From: Tetranychus cinnabarinus | Taxonomy: Eukaryota; Arthropoda; Arachnida; Trombidiformes; Tetranychidae | Length of the DNA: 64,000 nt | NCBI GenBank assembly: GCA_022266195.1 | Contig: WHVY01000009.1 | Coordinates: forward strand, 1,612,001-1,676,000 | Reading direction: 5' to 3' | Notes under the pieces: model-generated | Told to the model about the DNA's origin: nothing | Database searches by the model: none | What the model saw: only the letters and a program-made list of their open reading frames with translations | Program-made: the position numbers and the translations under genes | Shown here: piece after piece, positions 55,701-64,000 of the stretch | Layout of the letters: each line of letters opens with the position of its first letter | How positions within the stretch are numbered: position 1 is the first letter of the stretch

Positions 55701-56490
55701 TCTTTGGATTTTAAAACAAACGAATCTAAATAGCCAATATTGTCTTCACGAGATGGAGCTGTAATTAAATGCTCAATAAATTAAAACTTGATTAAATATT
55801 TTCACTTTTAATTAACCCATTCAATTGAATCAAAACTTTCCTTGAAATAATTATGCACTTAATCAATTAATTAAAAGATTGGTATTTTCGGCAGCATAAA
55901 TTTACCTTTAGCAATCAGTAAAAAATTCATTAATTCGTTCGTTTCAATCAAAATCAAATCAACTTCTGTTGTTGATTGATTTTCCTCTAATTGCTATTAA
56001 GCCTGGCTAGATATAGCTTTTAAAAGTCAACATTAATCGATCTAATTAAATAAGCCTGGTCATAATAATGAACTCAATTAAAAAAATGAAATGCATTGTA
56101 ACAAAGTTCAAATACAGATTTGTTTTCTCAAATGGCGCAACAAAATTCAATCAGGGCTGTGAATCTTTTAATTAGATTAATTGTGGTCTAAACTAAATGG
56201 GGTATAATGTCATTAAATGATTAGTTTAATTGTCGAGTTAAATGCATAAACAAAACTGATGAAGTGACACTAATCAGCCAAGAAATAAGCTTAGCTGAAA
56301 AAATAGCCAGAAAAAAAGCTAGCTACAAAAGAGAAAATAATAGAAAAGTGTTTGGCTTTCTGACAAGATTATTCTCTTACTCAAATTATTTTGTCTCAGT
56401 TCAATTTTATTTTCAAAAGTGATTTTCTGTTGATTATTCAGATTAATTTGATTTTTTCTTGTGTTCTACACCAATTTAACTATCAACATC
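46729..56490. other. 9.8 kb gene-free stretch
   Basis: Only short AT-driven open frames occur (the longest about 75 codons) and none resembles a protein. There are no fold-back elements of the kind seen at 16-41 kb. It contains a short GCAA tandem run at about 50996-51010 and many TGAT/ATCA-rich stretches. It could hold UTRs, enhancers or introns of neighbouring genes or non-coding RNA; the sequence alone does not show which. Confidence 0.4.
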
Positions 56491-58319
56491 ATGTTTCGTA
56501 TTTTTTGCAACGGTTGTTACACTTTGTACTCTAAGGAAAAATTGTTTTCATTAACAAGTTGTGGCCACATCTATTGCTCAGCTTGTCTTCCTCATGGTAA
56601 CCTATTTTATTTTTTATTTTTATATTTTCTCACATTTCTTTTTCTAATCAACATTTATTATTTTATTTGTCTTTATTCTCAGGGAATCGAGCTACCTGTA
56701 AGATATGCAAGAAGAAATTCGCCAGACTGAATATCTCTAGAAATATGCCGGAAGGAACACAGATGCTGTTCAAAGATTTGAGGAAAACCTATCAGAGTGT
56801 CCATAAAGTGGTACGGTTTCAATGTGACCAAAACGATCAATTAACTCACCATTTACTTAGAGAGGTAAGTCTTTTGTTTTCAATTATTTCAATTTCGAGA
56901 ATAAACTAGAAAGATTGATTGATAGCTTGATTTGAGTCAAGTTTTCAATTTTTATTCAAGCTAAAGTTAGCAGTTTCCTCACTTCAGTTTATGAAAAATT
57001 GTCTGCTTGTTGATTGATATTCAGGTGAATGTTAATGATTTCATGTTCATTACTCTAAAATTGCTAATTAATTGTATTCACTAACACAAATTATTGAATT
57101 ATTTCTGTCAAATCTTCCTTCAATTCTTTAATTCGAAAGGAAAATTATCGAAATTTCAAATTAATAGCATGTAAGCTTTTTTAATTGAAAAGAATTTTCT
57201 AATTCGATTTTCTCAAATCTTTTTGATGTTTCAACTAAACAAAGAATGAACGTTTGAAACGATTGGTATCATGTTTCAAAAAACGGGTGACTTACTTGTT
57301 AAATCATCTTAGCGGTTCTAATTCTGCGGATATTTCAAGGTATGTTATTAGAGCTTAGCTCTTCATGTTATTCATAAACTCAATTCCATTTTAATCTTAT
57401 TATCGACCGCAGACGGATGTACACCACAATCAAGCAGGAACCAGTTGATACTTACACCTCTAGTGAATATTTTCTACCTGAAGATTGCAATGAAAATCAT
57501 GACGAAGAAATGAAAGAAAATGTGGACAAAAACGACCAGTAAGCATTTTTTTAGCTTTCTACGATTTTCATAGAATTTGATTTTTAACGAATTTCTTTTT
57601 TTGTAATTAAGGCTAGCAGGAGTCGATTGGAACGATAATATAGACATTAATGACGATAAAGTTGCTTTGCAAAAAAATCTCATCAACAATCATTTGATGT
57701 CTTTTAAAAACTACCCTGGTCCATCGACACACCAAGGAGTCAGCCAGGTTGGCCTTCCTCAAGAAATGAAACCATATGGAATTGGCATTAATATGAATAA
57801 AAAGTAAGTCTCAGATATTTGATTCGAATAATCTGAATAAATTGATTAATTTTTGTTTCGTTTTTCACTTCTAATTTTTTCAGCCTCTCAGAGATGATGG
57901 ATAAATCTAACTATTTGTCTAATTACCAAAATTCAACTCAGTGGAACCAGCCAAGCCAGTTGAATCGGTTGGGTCTCGATTCTGGTGTTAATAAATTTTC
58001 CAACATTCCAACTCGACAAACTACAATTGATCAATTTCTTTCTCGTGGAAATAATCTAATCAATAAGTAATTCAACTGTCTAACTGTGATTCAGTCAAAT
58101 AATTTCCTTGTCATTATACTTGCCTGACATTTCAATTTATTTATCTTTTCCATCTTTTTTCTATTTTTTTACATGTCTTCATTCATCAGTGTCAATCATT
58201 TTCCTCTAATTAACCCATCAATGTGTAACATTGGACCAGGAAACTATCCAAATACAGTTTTATCAACTCGATCCATCGATTCAAAGACTGTCAACAACCC
58301 GTTCACTTCCAATCAATGA
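56491..58319 (+). CDS. RING-finger protein of the Zip3/RNF212 type, seven exons
   Basis: Exons 56491-56596, 56683-56864, 57245-57339, 57413-57538, 57612-57803, 57884-58066, 58190-58319 join in frame with GT-AG sites throughout and give 337 residues. The N-terminal RING uses C6, C9, C24, H26, C29, C32, C41 and C44 (FCNGCY ... SCGHIYCSAC ... CKIC). It is followed by a helical segment (MPEGTQMLFKDLRKTYQSVH ... NERLKRLVSCFKKR) and a long Asn/Gln/Ser-rich disordered tail. This plan, short RING at the very start, coiled coil, loose tail, is that of Zip3, RNF212 and the fly Vilya/Narya proteins, SUMO/ubiquitin ligases that mark meiotic crossover sites on the synaptonemal complex. The assignment rests on architecture and the RING sequence; other small RING proteins remain possible. 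It stands alone, with no related neighbour. Confidence 0.85.
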
Positions 58320-59318
58320 AGACTAAACAAAAAACTTAATGGATAAAAAATTATCCCATCTAAAAGATCATTTTTTGAAATTTATATCTCTTATCATACA
58401 ATCAATCTTTATTTGGCGTTTTCATATCAGACAAACTACATGGTTAATTAAAAGGAAAATTTCCAATGTAAAAGTAGAGTTTAGAACTCTATTTCCAATT
58501 CATCATTATTTTTCTGTTTTTCTCAATTCAATATGTTCATAAAATCTTTGCTTTTTCTTATCAAAACACATTTACCCGAAACCGATACATGTTTCAATTA
58601 AAATTTCTTTGTCAAAAAATTGGATCATTTCTTTATTAACTAATCATACAAAAAACGAATGAAGTTTCTTGATTTTATCTCAAAATATCATTGGATTAAC
58701 TCATAAAAATAGTTAATACAAAACTCGGTGTAATTTTGATAGTCTTTAGTTCTAGCCTGACGACTCTTAACGGATTTCTTCCTTTCTTTTAATCTTAATT
58801 TTTGTATTTTCCCATCTAGGTTAAGATCAAAGATTGGACACTCAAAACTTCAGGTAATGAGACAGGTTCGAAAAGAAAGAGAAAGTAGGAGGGAAATGAG
58901 TTAGTGAGAGAAAGAGAGAGAGTAAGAGAGAGACGAATAGAAAGTTAAATGATACTGAGTATATCGAATTAAGGAGATTTCAACAGATCAAATAACGATT
59001 GAGTTCATTCAGTTGTTAACAAACATTCAAAGCAGGCCTGAAACGGGTCTGGAAGAAGTAAATAAAGCTTTTTGATTACAATAAAACAGCAACTATAAAA
59101 CAATATACAGTTCATTTTTAAGTTTAATTTTAATTTTTAGTCAACTTTATGTTGTATACTTTTTTTCAATTTCTGAATATATAAAGTATAAGAGAATTAA
59201 AATACAATCAAATCACGATTGATCTTCAACCAATAGATTTGGATTGTCATCATCTACTATTCATTTTTCATTACAAAGTTTCGTTCAAACCAACACCAAT
59301 CAATAAATTGTGCCTGTG
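58320..59318. other. Spacer with GA-rich tract and presumed promoter of the NRF gene
   Basis: AT-rich. A purine tract (GAGAGAAAGAGAGAGAG) lies at 58905-58935. An ATATAAAG box at about 59180 precedes the start codon at 59319 by roughly 140 bases and may serve as a TATA box for the next gene. Confidence 0.4.
58901..58933. repeat. GA-rich simple repeat
   Basis: Alternating GA and GAAA units interrupted by TA, between the RING gene and the NRF gene. Confidence 0.8.
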
Positions 59319-59979
59319 ATGAGATCGCTTTTAACAAATGCTGCCATCTTCTTGGCTCTGGGACTGTGTTTAGCGGATCCGTCTCTGTCAAAAGAGGGTA
59401 AAAACAATCAAAGCTCATCAGCAGATGGAGTGGAATCAAGTCAACCAGATAAAATTTCAACAGATCATCTGATCAGCACCAGTAATAATGACACCAATGA
59501 AAACAAATTTGGAAAAGGCAATAAACAGGAAAACGACTTCTCTGTGGACTCATCAGCCGTCGATTATGAGATAGGCGAAGATACAAGTAGATCGTCAATG
59601 ACTGCCATTGAAATGGGCTCAGTTAAGCCAGATGAATCTGAATCATCGTCGGATTCAACAATTCTCGATTCTGTAGCTACATCCAACGACTCTCAAGTTG
59701 ATAGTTCATCAAAAACAGATTCCAATGAGGATGACTCTGATAATGTCACATCTCAAGCAAAATCAACAACATTGTCTTCTCCATCGCCTTTAGCAACAGA
59801 ATCGGAAGCTTTGGAAATGCTTCTTAATTTCTTGAAAGAATCTGTTGGTAAAATGTTAAAATCAGCTTTACCAACAATAGTTCAAACCGGAATGGAAGCA
59901 AATGTATCAGCTCAGTGTGCCAATAGTTTCATGGTTTTAACAGACGGTCTTCAACAGGGCAAAGATTGGGCTTTCAGAA
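59319..59979 (+). CDS. NRF-6-type acyltransferase family protein, first coding exon only
   Basis: The first exon from ATG 59319 (MRSLLTNAAIFLALGLCLAD), a clear signal peptide of about 20 residues. It codes for 220 residues plus one base and ends at a GTAAGT donor (59980). Residues 25-160 are acidic, Ser/Asp/Asn-rich low complexity. The end, VSAQCANSFMVLTDGLQQGK and DWAFR, is the start of the extracellular NRF domain (QC....L..GL..G..WA.(K/R)). In this family the NRF domain is followed by a multi-span acyltransferase-3 domain. Founding members are worm nrf-6 and ndg-4; the fly drop-dead gene is a relative. They act in lipid or xenobiotic transport across epithelia. The reading frame stops soon after the donor if unspliced, which supports splicing. 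The following exon (phase 1) was not found before the window end. Confidence 0.82.
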
Positions 59980-62900
59980 GTAAGTATTCAAACTCATGCA
60001 TTTTATTATAAAGCTTTGAAGTTATCTTATAAATTTACATAAACTGCTCCAATATTTTACTCATCATCAGGATTAAAGTGAAAAATAATCTTATCTCTCA
60101 GGTTTAAGGTGAATTGTAACAAAAGCAATGCTTAGATTTTTTCAATTGATGATCAACTCGTCCCACTCTCAGTGTGTAATATAATTCCAGTTTGAAACTG
60201 TAATGAAGAAGAAAAAAAGAGAAAAAGAATCATGATAGTGATGTTTATGTATTATTTTGGTTTTAAGTGAAATGAAGAAGAAAAAACAAGAAGAACAGGA
60301 GAAAGTTGGTGGTGGCCAGTTTCTATCAGATAATTAACCGCGAATATTGCCGTTAATCATGGTCACAATTAGCGAATCATAAAGTAAACTGTTACAAGAT
60401 TGAAGAAAAAAAAGAAATATTTAAACCAAAAAGAAAGAAAGTGAATAGAAAAATTGATGATTATGATGATGATGAAGGTGAAAGAGAGAAAGAAAGAGCG
60501 AGAGAGAGGGTCAGTCGTGGCTGTGAGGAAGAAGTTTGCTCTTCCGGTCTCTCTTATTTCTTTATCTTCATCACCATTTTTTTCTGATTTACCCTGAATT
60601 CAGTTTATAATTTCCAAATCAAATTAAGACTCCTTTTCACTTTAAATTTTACTTCAAACTTTTATCACTTGTCCACTTTGTTAAGCCAACATCATCTCTT
60701 TAAATTTGACCTCGAATCTGATTTAGTTTACCGGTTTCCACCATTTTACACTTTCATGATGAATTAACAGACAGCCAATTCTTTGCTTATCCTCCAGTCC
60801 ATGGGATAAATTGACCAATGTTGATGATATCTGATTTCTTGGGTGTTTCATTCCAGTTGTGGCGATGCTTGAGATTTGCCATTCATTTTAAGCCGGTGAA
60901 GCTGATTTAATGTTGACAATTCTGAGAGTAGAGAAAAATTGTAAATTATTAATGATATACAATTAAGACAAGTTTACAATTGGTAAATTTAATTAGCTAC
61001 AATTTACTGACTGGACCATAGGGTTTGGTCAATAGATACAATAGCAAATTTGATATCTCATCAAATTTGAGGTCACAAGTTGATTAGCATTATTCATTTG
61101 ATATCACTCTTATTATTAACATCATTATTGCTGTCTTATTATAATGAACAATATAAATGAACTTCCTGTCTGAATTAAACGAATTGAATTAACGTTTTTT
61201 CATCAGGCAAAAAGTCAATATTTTAGGTTATACCTTGATTGAAAGAATTTGTGAGAATTGAAGAAAAAATTTGAATCAGCGATGATGATAATTGTAAGTG
61301 ATATCCTCCATTCATTTGGGTGTTGATCTAAGTGTGAAGATAGACAAAGAGTTATGTTATTGTTCAATGAAAAAAAGTAAATTTTTCACAATTAAAGAAT
61401 TGTGATTTTGACTGGAATTGATTTTTAAATAGGAATGAACTGGTTCAGGGAAAGATCAAGAAATTGTAAATCAAACAACAAATGTAAGCTTATAAATGAT
61501 TAATAGTTAATGGCAATGATTATGGTAATTTCATGTTTTCAATGCAGTGCAATAAGGATTGAAACGAGATTGAAGAAGAGAATGAGATTTTGGAATCGCA
61601 ATTTTCAAGATTAACAAATACTAATCTATTAATTTGTTCATTTGTCCATACAATTATATAATCATAAATTGTAATCCACATGACATAAACTGCAATTGTG
61701 AGAAGAATCGAGAAAAAAGAGTCAGTTTAATAAAGTTAATTAAGTTCTAGGCCATGAAGTCAAGTACAAACATATACTTTCTCTTGACAAGTTAATACTT
61801 GACCTTTAGCTTCCAATTGCTTTTGTTTTGTAAACAAGGTGAGCTTAGCCAACTGAGCTGTACTTTCGGTGCAGGGAAAGAGAGAGAGAGATTAAGGGAT
61901 AAAGAAAAAAAAGAAAGAAAGAAAAGTAAAGGTAAATTGGGTTTAAATAGCATTAAACTGATGAAAAACTCTTCTATTGTTTGGTAAAATGTGATGAGAC
62001 AATTTGATTAATTATTGACAACCCAATATAACCGATGCATTTAGAGTGAACTCAATTGCCATTAATTTACTTGCACAATCAAATATCATTTCAGATTGAT
62101 TCGTTTTTTTATACACTAATCAACAACATAATATTCATTAATAGTTGAAGGTCGATTGGTTTGATTGGATCAAATGAGATAATATTACTCTGAGTTAATG
62201 CCCTGAGTTTGGAACTTTCAACACAAAAAGGTTTTCGTTTTACATTTTCAATTGTATCTTTCAATCGTCAATAAGTAATCGACTTAACTTTGATTTTGTT
62301 GAATAGCCTTTGATTACGCTGTTGAAGTAACTCGCGGTGCTTTTCATATTGATGCATTAATTGTTACCATAATTGATTTAAAAATGAGAATATTGTTGTC
62401 GCTGATTTTAGATGTTGCTTTGGGAAGTTGTCTTGATTGATTTGGTCATTCATTTAATGATTTATTTGATTAACAGGAAGGTGTCTTCAAGATGGCTTTG
62501 TATCAATAGTTAGGCTGCAGTCTGGATCTGATCATTAAGCTTTTTTTCTTGATCCTCGATTTTAAATTTGCACAATATCTTCATTACTGGAATGCATCGA
62601 GAAACAGGCACACCGTTCTGCATTTTTGATACCAATCGAGTTTTTGTACCAAAAAGAGAAATAAAAATTAGAATAACGATTAAATCACTTTTTCATTAAC
62701 AAAAGTCGTAAAGAATTGAAAGAGACCGAATCTTTACTCTTCATGAGTTACAATTTACCTGGTTCCTGGTTATCAAATTTCTTGTTTTTTGGTCCTTTTT
62801 TAACAATCTTTTCATAACTTACCATTTCTTTTCCTTATCAATGAATATTTCATATTATTATGTTGAAAGTACTCAGTGTAAACTTTGTTTCCACCATCAA

Positions 62901-64000
62901 TAATAATAGAATTTAATTTTAACCAAAAATTGAAATTGTAGCCATCAGCTGGAGTAGGATGATAACGTTTTATTCAGCTGAATAAAACAGTAAAGCAATT
63001 GTTCAAACTGACTAATCCATTAAATCCAGTGCTTTAGTCTAATGACTATCCAAATTGAAAAGCTTTGGATCCTTAATCAAGTTTGATAATTCAACAGCTT
63101 CCTGGATAAGATTTGAATAAATGAATTATTATTGATAATAATAACGCTCGTAGATGCAAAATAACTCACCTTTCCTATTCAATTTGACTTTCTTTATTGT
63201 TTATTAGCGCTTTGCAAATCAGTTTTGGACTGATCATTTGTTAGAACTGTATGATTTTCACTGTAATCTTGAGCGACCATCATTATCAAGTCGCTGATGA
63301 TTATATAGAGATGATCATGATAATGATGATTCAGATGAACATGATTACTTCCCGATAATCAAGTGATGAAACAAAAAACAACAGCAAACATACAATAAGC
63401 TAAAAAAAGAGAAAAACAAAAAATAAATAAATGATAGAATCCGATTGAAAATCAAATGAAGAGAAAAAAGTTTACTCAATCTTGTTGGTTTAAGACAAAC
63501 AACTTCCGGTCAGAATTGAAAATCGTCATCAATTTGATTTCAATTCTTCCGTGATCAAGTCAGGTATAGCTTATTTACCTTGCTTTCCTCGTTCTTTCCC
63601 ATTTTATATACGTTTATCAACATCAACATGATCAGCATCAGTCTCGGTATCAGAATCAACATCCATTACCAATTCTCAATACATCAAAAACTACCATCAA
63701 AATCGAGAAAACAGATGAGAGAGAAATTTGCCTTCAAGAAATCAGAATCAAGAATCGGCCTCCCTGTTTGGTTAACGTCAATTAACTCTTCGCCAATTCC
63801 ATTATGACACTGTTCCTTGTTCTCCTTTTGCAGCTTGATAGTTTTTACACTTAACATCCTTTCTTTTTGATTTGTGATTAGCAAAAAAAAATATTAATTT
63901 AATGCTAATCTGCAAAATTTTGTGTCGATATTGAAATACGGCAAAATGTATTGAACATTACAATCTGACGATATTTATAACTTCTTTCTATTTTCTTTTT
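59980..64000 (+). other. Presumed first intron of the NRF-type gene
   Basis: 4 kb without a recognisable exon of the NRF or acyltransferase domain. It contains purine-rich simple repeats (60480-60510, 61876-61927). No other gene on either strand was supported; open frames such as 61799-61987 and 63580-63807 are low-complexity or AT-driven. Confidence 0.45.

Noticed and set aside
2607..58319. A linked meiosis locus (MARF1-like cluster plus Zip3-like gene)
   Set aside because: The two are 19 kb apart with unrelated genes between them. Shared germline association in other animals is not evidence of a functional link here.
1..64000. CRISPR arrays, rRNA, tRNA genes
   Set aside because: No evenly spaced direct repeats with unique spacers, no rRNA landmarks and no convincing tRNA cloverleaf were noticed; the DNA is eukaryotic nuclear.

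Overview
The window is AT-rich nuclear DNA from an animal, most likely a chelicerate close to spider mites (Tetranychidae). The genes have short GT-AG introns, long gene-free stretches and cut-and-paste element remnants. The two UDP-glycosyltransferases lack a signal peptide and membrane anchor and carry an HGGNN motif, as in the bacterial-type UGT family known from spider mites. The assignment is an inference from these traits; no marker gene settles it.

Layout. 1-1.6 kb: the C-terminal part of a PIF1-type helicase with one frameshift, probably from a mobile element. 2.6-37.7 kb: a cluster of ten whole, truncated or decayed copies of one gene type, an NYN endonuclease domain followed by RRM-like domains, resembling the N-terminal half of MARF1/limkain-b1. 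Units at 2.6-11.5 kb lie on the minus strand and those at 14-37.7 kb on the plus strand. Three copies look healthy and catalytically complete or nearly so (3341-5149 minus, 8048-11464 minus, 23350-26178 plus). One is short but open and a recent copy (6062-7138 minus). Two have lost catalytic aspartates (14026-15708 plus; 35344-37218 plus, also truncated). The others are pseudogenes. The cluster is riddled with fold-back DNA: a 3.5 kb inverted repeat (16574-20068) and three short inverted-repeat elements, two of them inside cluster copies. Fragments of unrelated genes (a CaMKI-like kinase N-lobe and a decayed zinc-finger-like frame) lie in the 28.7-33.9 kb gap.

38.0-41.2 kb: two tandem UGT genes with the same intron position and a 211-bp identical block, followed by another fold-back element. 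45.2-46.7 kb: an intronless rhodopsin-like GPCR with non-canonical DRY and NPxxY regions. 46.7-56.5 kb: about 9.8 kb without a convincing gene. 56.5-58.3 kb: a seven-exon RING protein of the Zip3/RNF212 type (meiotic crossover family). 59.3 kb to the window end: the first exon of an NRF-6-type secreted/membrane acyltransferase; its next exon was not found in the window.

Functional picture. The strongest theme is an expanding and decaying family of putative single-strand RNA endonucleases with RNA-recognition repeats, placed beside large hairpin-forming DNA. The UGTs probably serve xenobiotic conjugation. The GPCR, RING and NRF genes look like ordinary single-copy loci unrelated to the cluster.
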